A DNA stretch of 64,000 nt. Source: Clostridium sp. (GTDB lineage Bacteria; Bacillota; Clostridia; Clostridiales; Clostridiaceae). Where the stretch lies: assembly GCF_022482905.1 (NCBI RefSeq), contig NZ_JAKVOI010000001.1, positions 2,605,958 to 2,669,957 of the forward strand. Direction: 5' to 3'. A program made the translations under genes and the position numbers. A model generated the notes under the pieces. It saw nothing but the letters and a program-made list of their open reading frames with translations. It was not told the DNA's origin and searched no databases. Shown piece by piece: positions 47,431 through 56,436 of this stretch (position 1 is its first letter; each line of letters opens with the position of its first letter).

Positions 47431-47479
47431 AAAAAAATAAGCACTAACAATTGTAGCCAATAATTGTTAGTGCTTATTT
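47431..47479 (-). terminator. Terminator of the di-Mop protein gene
   Basis: An 18-bp perfect stem (AAATAAGCACTAACAATT and its complement) with a nine-base loop, followed on the minus strand by eight T. Confidence 0.85.
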
Positions 47480-47624
47480 CGGGAAAATGAAACAAATAAA
47501 TCATCAATGTTAATGGTATTGATAAATCAATAACGTTATATTAATTTTAATACTGTTTTGTTGATAAATCAAGTAGTTTTTTAATGTTTTATTACGTCAT
47601 GTCATGTATCTATTAAATTTGGTA

Positions 47625-48206
47625 TTAGTTTCGACTCATTATCATAACTTCCGTTGCCTTTATATCTGTACTTACCTTCGAACCAGCCTTGATGCAAAGA
47701 TTGTCTATTGATGTGGTGGGAATTATCGCCGAAACAATGTGTCCACATCCAATATCTACAACTACTTTGCCAAGTATATCACCCTTTTTTATCTGAGTAA
47801 CCGTTCCACTAAACCTATTTCTTGCGCTAAAGCCACTGTCAGCCCCCTGCTTTCTTATCATTACAGCAGTTGCTATAAAGACAACATCAACTCTTGAACC
47901 CGGCCTGAGATTAAGATTCCTTATTGATGCGGCTGTAATTATGGCAGATGCCAGATGATTACAGCCCAGATCAACCTGAACTTCCCCAACAACACCAGTC
48001 ACATTCACTGATGTAATCACTCCCGAAAACTGATTCAATGCACTCAATGTCATATCTGAATTATTGCATTTATCAGACTCAGACATAACCTTACTATCAT
48101 TATCAGGAGAATATTCATATCTATATGGATAATATCCTCCATATGCTCCCGGATAATAATAGTCTGCAGGTGTATTATAGTACTGCTCTCCGTAGTTTAT
48201 ATACAT
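47625..48206 (-). CDS. Di-Mop (TOBE) molybdate-binding-like protein with Tyr-rich N-terminus
   Basis: A 193-aa protein. Residues 1-35 are a Tyr/Gly/Pro-rich extension (NYGEQYYNTPADYYYPGAYG). After an acidic linker come two tandem Mop domains (about 58-122 and 127-193), each beginning N-x-F-S-G and ending in A-T-x-V-M-I. Mop pairs bind molybdate or tungstate oligomerically (molbindin). The Tyr-rich extension is not part of known molbindins and recalls cross-linked spore coat proteins. It is a single gene with a strong terminator. Confidence 0.8.
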   Translation of the reverse strand: MYINYGEQYYNTPADYYYPGAYGGYYPYRYEYSPDNDSKVMSESDKCNNSDMTLSALNQFSGVITSVNVTGVVGEVQVDLGCNHLASAIITAASIRNLNLRPGSRVDVVFIATAVMIRKQGADSGFSARNRFSGTVTQIKKGDILGKVVVDIGCGHIVSAIIPTTSIDNLCIKAGSKVSTDIKATEVMIMSRN

Positions 48207-48386
48207 TGTTTAATCCTCCAATAATATTGTACACACAATTATCTTATATATATTCAAAGAATTTTGTTACTAAAATTATTTAATCTTATTTTTATTGAGA
48301 AAATACTAATAAATTATCGTATTATATAGATTTACAGATATAAATATAATATAATTAACAATAATAAAGGAAAAAGGGGGAAATAA

Positions 48387-49493
48387 ATGAAAAATAGGAT
48401 CTTAACAGCAATTTTTTTCAGTGCCTTTTTATTGATTGCATCCAATAATACTGTACAAGCAGCAAGTTTCAAGGATAATCAAATGGTACCTGCTGACAAG
48501 ACCTGGACCATTGTATTCAACAGCGATGTAGGACTTGACAACGGACAAATACAGGGTCTGAGTGTAACAGACAGTAAGAGCAATACCATAACAGTAGATG
48601 TCAAACTAGGTAACAATAATAAAACAGTTATAGTAACTCCTCCGGCAAGTGGCTATAAACCGGGAGAAAGCTATACATTAAATTTGGGAAATAAGCTTCA
48701 TTCTATAAAAGGCAAACCATTAAAAAAAGAATACAAATTACATTTTAATATTCAAAATGACTATACAGTAACTTTCAAAGACAGTAACTTGGAAAAAGCA
48801 GTAAGAGATGCAATAAACAAGCCAACTGGAGATATCTACAAAAGTGATGTTGAAAAAATCACAGAGCTTAACGCTGAATGGATGGGAATACAGGATCTTA
48901 GTGGAATTGAGAACTTAACCAGCCTGCGATCACTCCATCTATATAATTCAAACCTCAATGACATTAGTCCATTGAAAAATTTAACTAATTTACAGGACCT
49001 GGACTTATGTTATACGGGAATCAGTGACATTACTCAATTAAAAAACCTGACTAATTTGGAAAAACTTAATTTAGGTGTAAACCAAATTAGTGATATAAGC
49101 GCACTAAAAGAATTAAAGAATTTAAAAACCCTTGATTTAGGTGAAAATGAAATCAATGATATAAGCCCATTGGAAGGACTGACCAATTTAAAAAACCTCG
49201 ATTTGAACTATAATCAAATCCAAGATATTACTCCATTAAAGAACTTAACCAATTTAACATTACTTATTCTATATGAGAATCAAATCAGTGATATTACTCC
49301 ACTAAAAAAATTAACTAAGCTGTACTTCCTCGATGTAACAGATAATCAAATCAGTAATATCAATACACTGAAAGGATTGACCAATTTAAAAACTCTTTAT
49401 CTGGATAATAAACAGATTAGTGCTGATGATTTGCAGGCATTAGAAAGCTCACTGCCAAATTGTAATATCAAATATGAAAGAGACTATAAATAA
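48387..49493 (+). CDS. Secreted leucine-rich-repeat (internalin-like) protein
   Basis: A 368-aa secreted protein. A signal peptide (cleavage likely near VQAASF, residue 25) leads to an Ig-like SbsA-type domain (about 27-118, with IVTPPASGYKPGESYTL), then a cap and eight 22-residue LRRs (about 170-350) of the type LTNLKNLDLNYNQIQDITPL. This is the internalin class. There is no LPXTG, S-layer or choline-binding anchor, so it is released or held by charge. The ligand is unknown. It has its own terminator. Confidence 0.87.
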   Translation: MKNRILTAIFFSAFLLIASNNTVQAASFKDNQMVPADKTWTIVFNSDVGLDNGQIQGLSVTDSKSNTITVDVKLGNNNKTVIVTPPASGYKPGESYTLNLGNKLHSIKGKPLKKEYKLHFNIQNDYTVTFKDSNLEKAVRDAINKPTGDIYKSDVEKITELNAEWMGIQDLSGIENLTSLRSLHLYNSNLNDISPLKNLTNLQDLDLCYTGISDITQLKNLTNLEKLNLGVNQISDISALKELKNLKTLDLGENEINDISPLEGLTNLKNLDLNYNQIQDITPLKNLTNLTLLILYENQISDITPLKKLTKLYFLDVTDNQISNINTLKGLTNLKTLYLDNKQISADDLQALESSLPNCNIKYERDYK

Positions 49494-49511
49494 GAAAATT
49501 AAAAAAGAACA

Positions 49512-49545
49512 CGGCAGTCCTTTTGTACAGAAGGATTGCCGATTT
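49512..49545 (+). terminator. Terminator of the LRR gene
   Basis: CGGCAGTCCTT and AAGGATTGCCG arms with an eight-base loop, then ATTTTATTT. It may also serve the converging L,D-transpeptidase gene. Confidence 0.85.
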
Positions 49546-49553
49546 TATTTGAA

Positions 49554-50390
49554 TCATCGTATTAAAATACCTGAACCTATAGGCACATTATCATAAATAT
49601 ATTTTGCATTTTCAAGAGCCAGTCTTATACAGCCATGGGAAGCGGATCTCCCGAGAGTACCGTCTATCAAATTCCCATTTTCGTCAAATAAAACACTGTG
49701 AAATAAATAATTCCCTTTAAACTGTGTAAAGTACTTAAGTATGGCTCCACTTTCCGATTTAAACTGAGCCCCTTTTATTCCTACAAAGAACTGACCCTTG
49801 ACTGTGGGTGTACCTCCCGTTCCCGACGCACACTGAAATAAATTTATCAATTTCCATTCATGTGGTCGTCCATTAAAGATATACACCATCTGCTCTGATG
49901 TACTGACCATAATATAGTAATCAGTATAACTCTGGGTATCCAGTTTGTTTATTATACCTTCAGGATAAGCTGAATTAAAATTAGAAACTACCTCAGCCGT
50001 AGGCTTGTACATCATATCTTCTGTAGGTTTCTTTTTTAAATCTGCCAATGTAGCATCTTTTACTATTCCATCTGTTGTAAGACCATGTTTATGCTGAAAA
50101 TCCATCACGGCATAAACTGTTTGTTCCCCAAAGTCTCCATCTTCATCTACAGTATAACCAAATTTTTTGAGTTTCTTCTGAATATCTTTTACATCATTTC
50201 CCTTGTCTCCCGCCTTAAGAATATTTCTAGGTGGTATCTGTTTTTTTTCTTTTGGATGTGAAGTTATATTACCTACAACATTCACCTTTTGAGTATTTTT
50301 CTTATTATCTGTACTAAATAAACTACTGCATGCAGAAAAACTAAAGATTATTATCACAACTATAATTTCAGTCAATAAAACTCGTTTCAT
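49554..50390 (-). CDS. L,D-transpeptidase lipoprotein with peptidoglycan-binding domain
   Basis: A 278-aa extracytoplasmic enzyme that makes 3-3 peptide cross-links in the cell wall. The signal peptide ends in a lipobox-like IFSFSAC. A PG_binding_1 domain (about 60-110, GDKGNDVKDIQKKLKKFGYT) precedes a YkuD catalytic domain with the active-site motif SASHGCIRL holding the nucleophile Cys. Single gene. The N-terminal anchor and linker length are ordinary for clostridial members. Confidence 0.92.
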   Translation of the reverse strand: MKRVLLTEIIVVIIIFSFSACSSLFSTDNKKNTQKVNVVGNITSHPKEKKQIPPRNILKAGDKGNDVKDIQKKLKKFGYTVDEDGDFGEQTVYAVMDFQHKHGLTTDGIVKDATLADLKKKPTEDMMYKPTAEVVSNFNSAYPEGIINKLDTQSYTDYYIMVSTSEQMVYIFNGRPHEWKLINLFQCASGTGGTPTVKGQFFVGIKGAQFKSESGAILKYFTQFKGNYLFHSVLFDENGNLIDGTLGRSASHGCIRLALENAKYIYDNVPIGSGILIR

Positions 50391-50565
50391 ATGATTCTAC
50401 CATCCCTCTTACTGCTTAAATATTACTCCATATAGATATTATTATAGCATGGAATAACATTATTTCTCATAGTTTTGAAAAGAATAATAAATTTAGTCCT
50501 CATATATTTTTTATCTATTATAATATATAATAAGATTAAAATACATATTAGAAAAGGTGAAAGTT

Positions 50566-50841
50566 ATGAAACAATGTATGGATTCTGACAATTTGCACAG
50601 ACGTATAAAAAAAATAATAGGTCAAATTAAGGCCATAGATAAAATGATTGATGAAGATATTCCATGTGAAGATGTTCTAATACAGATCAATGCAGTTAAA
50701 AGTGCTGTTCATAAGGTTGGACAAATAGTTTTGGAAGGTCATTTAAATCATTGTGTCAGAGATGGAATTCAACATGGAGATGCAGAAAAAACAATAGCAC
50801 AATTCGCAAAAGCACTGGAGCATTTTTCACGGATGTCTTGA
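50566..50841 (+). CDS. csoR: CsoR/RcnR-family metal-sensing repressor
   Basis: A 91-aa four-helix repressor. It starts HRRIKKIIGQIKAIDKMIDE, and the Cys-His-Cys metal ligands lie in DIPCEDVL and EGHLNHCV, the set used by copper sensors (CsoR). The ATG at 50566 follows AAAGGTG. A P-type metal ATPase gene follows after a terminator, with an operator-like palindrome in its promoter, so this protein probably controls that gene. Confidence 0.87.
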   Translation: MKQCMDSDNLHRRIKKIIGQIKAIDKMIDEDIPCEDVLIQINAVKSAVHKVGQIVLEGHLNHCVRDGIQHGDAEKTIAQFAKALEHFSRMS

Positions 50842-50848
50842 ATATCTC

Positions 50849-50880
50849 AAACTGTTTATATAAAAATAAACAGTTTTTTT
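50849..50880 (+). terminator. Terminator of csoR
   Basis: AAACTGTTTAT and ATAAACAGTTT arms followed by a run of T. The ATPase therefore depends on its own promoter. Confidence 0.85.
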
Positions 50881-50882
50881 AT

Positions 50883-50931
50883 TTGACAAAAAAATAATCA
50901 GGCTATATTATACATATAGGGGTATATGTAT
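50883..50931 (+). promoter_or_regulatory. Promoter and CsoR-type operator of the P-type ATPase gene
   Basis: TTGACA-N17-TATTAT (50883-50911) is followed by ATACATATA-GGGG-TATATGTAT (50910-50931), a perfect inverted repeat around four G. G-tracts flanked by an AT-rich dyad are the operator type of CsoR/RcnR repressors, and it overlaps the -10 and start site. Confidence 0.85.
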
Positions 50932-50954
50932 AATATAAAAATAAAGGAGTGCTT

Positions 50955-52820
50955 ATGGAAAAAGTAAAAAATTTTTTTAAGGATGAAGAAAAACGTGTTA
51001 TTCTGTTTATGCTTTTGTCGGGTATATCGCTTGTTGTCAGTTTCTTTGATATCGGCAAATTACCTCTGGATGCCGCATGGCTTTCAATTATTCTATGTGG
51101 AGTACCAATTGTAAAAGAAGCTATTATCGGGCTTGTCACAAGTTTTGATATCAAAGCTGATTTATTGGTCTCCATAGCATTGATTGCCTCTATTATAATC
51201 AATCAAATATTTGCTGCCGGAGAAGTTGCTTTTATCATGACTATAGGTGCATTCCTTGAGGAAAGAACCGTCAATAAAGCTCGTGCTGGTATTGAAAAGC
51301 TTGTACATCTTACTCCTCAAGTTGCAAGAGTTATAAGAAATGGCATAGAGCAGATGATTCCTGCAGATAAAATCCAGATAGGAGACATTATAAAAGTTCT
51401 GGCAGGAGAAATCGTAGCTGTGGACGGAACAATCATAAGTGGTAAAACTTCTATTGATCAGTCAGTAATGACAGGCGAATCACTCCCCGTTGATAAAGAA
51501 ACCGGAGACCAAGTATTCAGTGGAACCTTGAACCAATTTGGAACTTTTAACATGAAAGCTACAAAACTCGGTGAGGACAGCTCTCTGCAGAGAATGATAA
51601 AACTTGTAAAGTCAGCTGATGCAAGTAAAGCAAAGATCGTCGGAATTGCAGACAGATGGGCAACCTGGATTGTTGCCGGTGCCTTGAGCACGGCAATTCT
51701 TACCTGGTTTGCTACAGGTGAAATAATACGTTCTGTAACAATATTGGTTGTATTTTGTCCATGTGCATTAGTCCTTGCAACTCCTACAGCCATAATGGCA
51801 GGCATAGGCAATGCAACAAAATACGGTATCCTGATACGTGAGGGAGATGCCCTTGAAAGGTTGGCAAATGTACGAAGAATATCTTTTGATAAAACAGGTA
51901 CACTTACATATGGACAACTGTCCGTTACAGCAGTCGAAAATTTTAATACAAGCATATCCAAGGAAACACTATTACAATTGACGGCATCAGCAGAAATTCG
52001 CTCAGAGCATCCTCTCGGCAAGGCAATAATTAAATATATAAAGAATATTCCTAATATTTCAATTAATGAACCTGATGAATTCAAGGTAATTGCCGGAAGA
52101 GGTGTACAAGCTAAAATAAACAATTATTCAATTCTTGCTGGGAATATTGAAATGATGGCAGACAATAATATTTCAATACCAGAACGAATGGATAAAAAGG
52201 CCTCTAGATATAAAGGTGCCGGATGTACAATTATGTATATATCAATTAATGGTAATGCATCAGGATTTATAGCACTTTCTGATACTCTCAGGGAAGATGC
52301 CATTGACATGATTAAAGCTATTGAAAGAACTAAAGTAAAAAGCATTTTACTTACAGGAGACAACCGCCAGGCAGCATGTCATATCGCAAAACTCGTCGGA
52401 ATAGATGACATATGTTCTAATTGCCTGCCGGAAGATAAAATATCTGCAATAGAAAAATATCAAAGCAAAAATGAACCGGTATGTATGGTTGGTGACGGTG
52501 TCAATGATGCTCTGGCACTAAAAAAAGCCTATGTAGGAATAGCCATGGGTGGAATTGGCAGTGACATTGCAATTGATGCAGCTGATATTGCACTTATTAG
52601 AGATGATATAAAATGCATACCCCACTTGTTAAGCCTGGCCAAAAAAGTAACAAAAACCATCAAGTTAAATTTAACATTCTCCATGGCATTAAATTTTATA
52701 GCTGTTGTTCTGGCTATATTAGGAATATTGGGTCCAGTAGTAGGTGCACTTGTACATAATGCTGGATCGGTATTGGTTATTCTAAATTCATCATTATTAT
52801 TAAATTGGAAGGGGAGATAA
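50955..52820 (+). CDS. Heavy-metal-exporting P1B-type ATPase
   Basis: A 621-aa metal pump. Visible are eight membrane helices, the membrane metal site CPCALVLATPT, the phosphorylation motif FDKTGTLT, the actuator TGES and the hinge GDGVNDALAL. There is no N-terminal HMA or His-rich metal-binding domain. The last helix ends HNAGSVLVILNSSLLL, which is neither the Asp-Gly of zinc pumps nor the Met-Ser-Ser of typical copper pumps. The nearby CsoR points to copper, but the motif leaves the metal open. ATG 50955 follows AAAGGAG. Confidence 0.9.
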   Translation: MEKVKNFFKDEEKRVILFMLLSGISLVVSFFDIGKLPLDAAWLSIILCGVPIVKEAIIGLVTSFDIKADLLVSIALIASIIINQIFAAGEVAFIMTIGAFLEERTVNKARAGIEKLVHLTPQVARVIRNGIEQMIPADKIQIGDIIKVLAGEIVAVDGTIISGKTSIDQSVMTGESLPVDKETGDQVFSGTLNQFGTFNMKATKLGEDSSLQRMIKLVKSADASKAKIVGIADRWATWIVAGALSTAILTWFATGEIIRSVTILVVFCPCALVLATPTAIMAGIGNATKYGILIREGDALERLANVRRISFDKTGTLTYGQLSVTAVENFNTSISKETLLQLTASAEIRSEHPLGKAIIKYIKNIPNISINEPDEFKVIAGRGVQAKINNYSILAGNIEMMADNNISIPERMDKKASRYKGAGCTIMYISINGNASGFIALSDTLREDAIDMIKAIERTKVKSILLTGDNRQAACHIAKLVGIDDICSNCLPEDKISAIEKYQSKNEPVCMVGDGVNDALALKKAYVGIAMGGIGSDIAIDAADIALIRDDIKCIPHLLSLAKKVTKTIKLNLTFSMALNFIAVVLAILGILGPVVGALVHNAGSVLVILNSSLLLNWKGR

Positions 52821-52835
52821 ACTTTATGAAATCAA

Positions 52836-52884
52836 AAGGAGTTATCTTTTTCAGAGCTTGATTTGCCATCTAAGATAACTCCTT
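52836..52884. terminator. Terminator between the P-type ATPase and the lipoprotein gene
   Basis: AAGGAGTTATCTT pairs with AAGATAACTCCTT across a 23-base loop, with T-rich flanks. It separates converging genes. Confidence 0.8.
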
Positions 52885-52889
52885 ATATA

Positions 52890-54020
52890 TTATTTTTTCA
52901 GCAGAAGACTGTCAGCTATTTTAATGGCGTCATCCAAAGACATCTTTGGATCTTGAAGTAAAATATTGTAGTTGAGCCCATCTTCACTCCAGCTTACAGT
53001 TTTTATAGTATCATCCATTACACTTCCCTTTTTACCACGTACCTGCATTTCCTTTTCACCAGGTAGTTTTGCATCATCTGATTTTTCTCCGGTATCCTTT
53101 GGATTTACTGCAGTGAGCACAAATGCTACGGCACCATCTTTTTCATAGCTCTGATTTATTTCATTTACTCCTTTTGATTCATCATAATGCAGGGATTTAA
53201 CATCTTTAAGTTTATATGCTCCTCCTTCCGGAAGATAAAGTATGGGTTTCCCAACAAGCTTTACTGCCTCGTTGAGGGTTATAACATTTTCTGAATTTTT
53301 GATTTGATTATCCATATCTTCAACTTTTATATTATCAGGAAGCTTCTGGGAGAACAAACTGCTGTCCAGCTTAGGTGAAAAATCAAGCTTTGAATACTGT
53401 ATCTCTGTTTTACTATTTTTTGAAGTAATTACAGCCTTTGAAACAATCCAGCTCTCTTCATCCACCCAGTAGTCCAAAGTGCCTAGAATAGTATCCTTTT
53501 GTTTTGGCTCCGCCTTGATATGATAGGTTTTCCTATCTAACACATTCTCTTCGCCCTGAAAAGTAATATTGTGGGTTTTACTCATGCTTGCCAGTTGTTT
53601 CAACAATTGATTTTTGTAGTTTCCTCCCAGTACATCATCTGCACCGTTTGCCGTGGAGCTTTCAAGATTCATAGTCATAGCCTGCTTTTGTTCTTTCATA
53701 TATACTATAATATTTTTACCATCATTTGTTGATATGGTCGTTCCAGATGAATTGTCCTTTAATTCTACACGCCTTTTCACCACATCATTGGAATTATCAA
53801 TCCATTCTCTGGCAGATACAGTCTCTTTTATTTTATTGTTTTCATAAATCTTCATTTTATATTCACCATAATAGGACTTGGGTTTTTCACTGGCACTGAC
53901 AGCCTTTTTTATCACATCCTCCGGAATAATGGTTTTCTTATCCAGACTGCATCCTCCAAATAAGCCAGTTATAGACAATATTCCCACAACAGGTATTATA
54001 AATATTTTTTTAATTGACAT
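52890..54020 (-). CDS. LolA-like / DUF4367 lipoprotein
   Basis: A 376-aa envelope lipoprotein. The signal (MSIKKIFIIPVVGILSITGL) ends at a Cys in FGGCS. A LolA/LppX-like beta half-barrel (about 30-225, including WVDEESWIVSKAVI) is followed by a second domain like DUF4367 (about 250-375). It begins one base after the kinase stop codon, so it is translated with the two-component system. A role as accessory sensor or envelope-stress effector is an inference. Confidence 0.77.
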   Translation of the reverse strand: MSIKKIFIIPVVGILSITGLFGGCSLDKKTIIPEDVIKKAVSASEKPKSYYGEYKMKIYENNKIKETVSAREWIDNSNDVVKRRVELKDNSSGTTISTNDGKNIIVYMKEQKQAMTMNLESSTANGADDVLGGNYKNQLLKQLASMSKTHNITFQGEENVLDRKTYHIKAEPKQKDTILGTLDYWVDEESWIVSKAVITSKNSKTEIQYSKLDFSPKLDSSLFSQKLPDNIKVEDMDNQIKNSENVITLNEAVKLVGKPILYLPEGGAYKLKDVKSLHYDESKGVNEINQSYEKDGAVAFVLTAVNPKDTGEKSDDAKLPGEKEMQVRGKKGSVMDDTIKTVSWSEDGLNYNILLQDPKMSLDDAIKIADSLLLKK

Positions 54021-54021
54021 T

Positions 54022-55482
54022 TCAATCCTCTCCTTTACTATATATAGGAAACCAGCATACAAATGCCGTGCTATTTTCATCTGAAAATAGCTTTATTTCA
54101 CCACAATGCTTTTTTATAACCAACTTTACAATACTCAGCCCCAAACCGACTTCATTCTGTGAAGTTTTATTTCTTGCCTTGTCCACTTGATAGAAAGGCA
54201 TAAATATTTTTTTTCGTTCATTTTCTGGAATTCCATTTCCGTCATTTTTGACAACTACAATGCATCCTTTTTCTCTCCAGCTTATAATATCCTTTTGAAA
54301 ATCTTTTTTTATCCAGGGAGGAAGTCCTTTTTCCAATGAAAATGCACCAAGCCATATGCGGCCATTTTGGGGAGTATATTTCAATGCATTTGCCATCAGA
54401 TTATCAATTACCCTGGTCATCTGTTTTACATCCACCTTTATGGTGTAGTCGGCATCTGTATCTACTTCAAGTTTTATACTGCGCTTTTCACAATTTTGCT
54501 CATAACCTGAAAATAACATTTCAAAAAACTCATTTCCCCATACTTCCACAAAATTCACTTTATAATCGGATGTAAGTACAGTATACAGCATGAGATCGTC
54601 TATCATCTTTTTCATGTAATCACTTTTATTCAATATAATTGAAGACCTGCTCTTTATTTTTGGCATATCGAGATCTCTTTCATTGTAAATTGACTCGGCA
54701 TATGCTCTTATTGATGTAAGGGGGGTCTTTAGATCATGCGAAACTGCCGATATCATATACTGTTTTGTTTTACGCTGGAAATCTATTACTTCCTGTTTTC
54801 TCTCTATATCTTTTTTCATGCCGTTGAAATTTCTTATAAGTTCTCCTATTTCATCCTTGCTCTTATATTTCACCGATTTTTTACCGCCTTCAGCAAAATC
54901 GTTCATACCCTCTATCAACAACTTTATGGGCCTGTTAAACTTTCTATTTAAAAGAATTATAACTGTCAAAAAAACCAGAAGGATTATGGCTGCAAACATT
55001 CCCGCAATAATAATAGTTCTTATATTTATCTGTTTTATGAAATCTCCACGATATATTATTATCTCGTAAAATCCAACCAATTCACCTCTATAAAATACAG
55101 GTTTTTTCAAGCTGTACAAATTATATTTTGTAACTATTTCGTAGAGATGTGAATAGATTTCCTCCCTGCTCTTTGTATAGTCTGAATTCTCATCGGGAGC
55201 ATGAATCTCCTGTCCACTTCCATTGTATAAATTGATTTTAACGTCGTCTTTATCCTGATAATCCACAGCAGTATCCTTGTTTTCCATATCGGCCTCAGTA
55301 TAGATTTTATAATTGCCCAGTTTTTCTTCATAATATTTGAATTTGGCCACTGCATTCATATATTCTGTAAACTGAACCTTTTTATTGTAGGTTAAAATCA
55401 ACATATACAGCAAAAGCGATGAAACTATAGGAGTAATGACTACAGCCAGGTGGGATAATATAAGCCATTTTTTGAGTCTCAT
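54022..55482 (-). CDS. Sensor histidine kinase
   Basis: A 486-aa kinase with two transmembrane helices (about 8-30 and 160-185) around an extracellular domain. Then come HAMP (NRPIKLLIEGMNDFAEGG), the HisKA box SAVSHDLKTPLTSIRAYAES and an HATPase domain with NLMANALKYTP and GLGLSIVK. It overlaps the regulator gene by four bases (ATGA) and is followed at once by the lipoprotein gene, forming a three-gene operon. Confidence 0.93.
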   Translation of the reverse strand: MRLKKWLILSHLAVVITPIVSSLLLYMLILTYNKKVQFTEYMNAVAKFKYYEEKLGNYKIYTEADMENKDTAVDYQDKDDVKINLYNGSGQEIHAPDENSDYTKSREEIYSHLYEIVTKYNLYSLKKPVFYRGELVGFYEIIIYRGDFIKQINIRTIIIAGMFAAIILLVFLTVIILLNRKFNRPIKLLIEGMNDFAEGGKKSVKYKSKDEIGELIRNFNGMKKDIERKQEVIDFQRKTKQYMISAVSHDLKTPLTSIRAYAESIYNERDLDMPKIKSRSSIILNKSDYMKKMIDDLMLYTVLTSDYKVNFVEVWGNEFFEMLFSGYEQNCEKRSIKLEVDTDADYTIKVDVKQMTRVIDNLMANALKYTPQNGRIWLGAFSLEKGLPPWIKKDFQKDIISWREKGCIVVVKNDGNGIPENERKKIFMPFYQVDKARNKTSQNEVGLGLSIVKLVIKKHCGEIKLFSDENSTAFVCWFPIYSKGED

Positions 55483-56180
55483 TTCTTTTCACCCAGGAAC
55501 TTGTACCCTATTCCCCACACCGTTTGAATAAACACAGGATTTTTCACACCGTCGTGAAGCTTTTCCCTCAATGCCTTCACGTGCACAGTAACCGTGTTAT
55601 TTCCATCAATATCCACATTGTTCCACACATTTTCATAAATTTCCTTCTTTGAAAACACCTTATTGGGATTTTGAGCCATCAAAAGAAGAAGCTGAAATTC
55701 TTTAACGGTAAGCTGAATTTCATTACTGCCACGGACAACCTTCTTCTCATTTAAAAATATATTTAGATCTGGTTTAACGGAGATTATATCGTCATTTTGT
55801 TTCAAATTCTCATCTCTCATATATCTTCTCAGATGTGCCTCAACCCGTGCAGATATCTCCACAAGACTGAAAGGTTTAGTTATATAATCATCAGCTCCCA
55901 GTTTAAGTCCCTTCACCTTATCCAGATCTGCCTGTTTTGCACTTATTATTACAATGGGTACATTGCTTATCCATCTTATATTTCTGCATAGAGAAAATCC
56001 ATCCATTTCAGGCAGCATGAGATCCAGCATAACCAGATCAAATTTCTGTTTTTTAAAATCTTCCAGGCCTTCCAAGCCTGTAGATGACCAGAATACTTCA
56101 TAACCTTCCATCTCAAGATGTTCCTTTACTATAGCTGCAATAGATTCTTCATCTTCAACTATTAGAAGCTTTCCCCTCAT
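55479..56180 (-). CDS. OmpR-family response regulator
   Basis: A 233-aa regulator. The receiver has acidic residues in IVEDEES, the phospho-acceptor Asp in DLVMLDLMLPEMDG and Lys in YITKPFSLVE; the C-terminal winged helix ends with TVHVKALREKLHDG and VWGIGYKFLG. The ATG at 56180 follows GGAGGAAA. First gene of the operon with the overlapping kinase and the lipoprotein. Confidence 0.93.
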   Translation of the reverse strand: MRGKLLIVEDEESIAAIVKEHLEMEGYEVFWSSTGLEGLEDFKKQKFDLVMLDLMLPEMDGFSLCRNIRWISNVPIVIISAKQADLDKVKGLKLGADDYITKPFSLVEISARVEAHLRRYMRDENLKQNDDIISVKPDLNIFLNEKKVVRGSNEIQLTVKEFQLLLLMAQNPNKVFSKKEIYENVWNNVDIDGNNTVTVHVKALREKLHDGVKNPVFIQTVWGIGYKFLGEKK

Positions 56181-56290
56181 TCTTTTCCTCCTTACAATTT
56201 ACATTATAAATTCCTGTAATAAAATTTTATCATAGTTAATACTTTCTTTATAAATTAATGTCATGTACCAAGATACAAGATACCGAAGAG

Positions 56291-56340
56291 AAAACTACCA
56301 CTATCCGCATGATTACGGGATTAATAAAAACAACTGACTT
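56291..56340 (+). pseudogene. Short remnant of a BcrA-like ABC ATPase gene
   Basis: Forty bases here match the Walker A region of the ABC ATPase gene at 57921-57960 with only three differences. The next ten bases (CAACTGACTT) match 58000-58009, so about 39 bases are missing in between. The 256-base gap around it contains no ORF. It is a fossil of a second copy of the downstream exporter. Confidence 0.65.
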
Positions 56341-56436
56341 AGAAACAAAAGAAAAGTACTAAAAAAGCCCTCTAGAAATGGAGTTCATTCTTAGAGAAGC
56401 TCTTAAAAATGCAAATTTAACTATAATTGTTTGATT

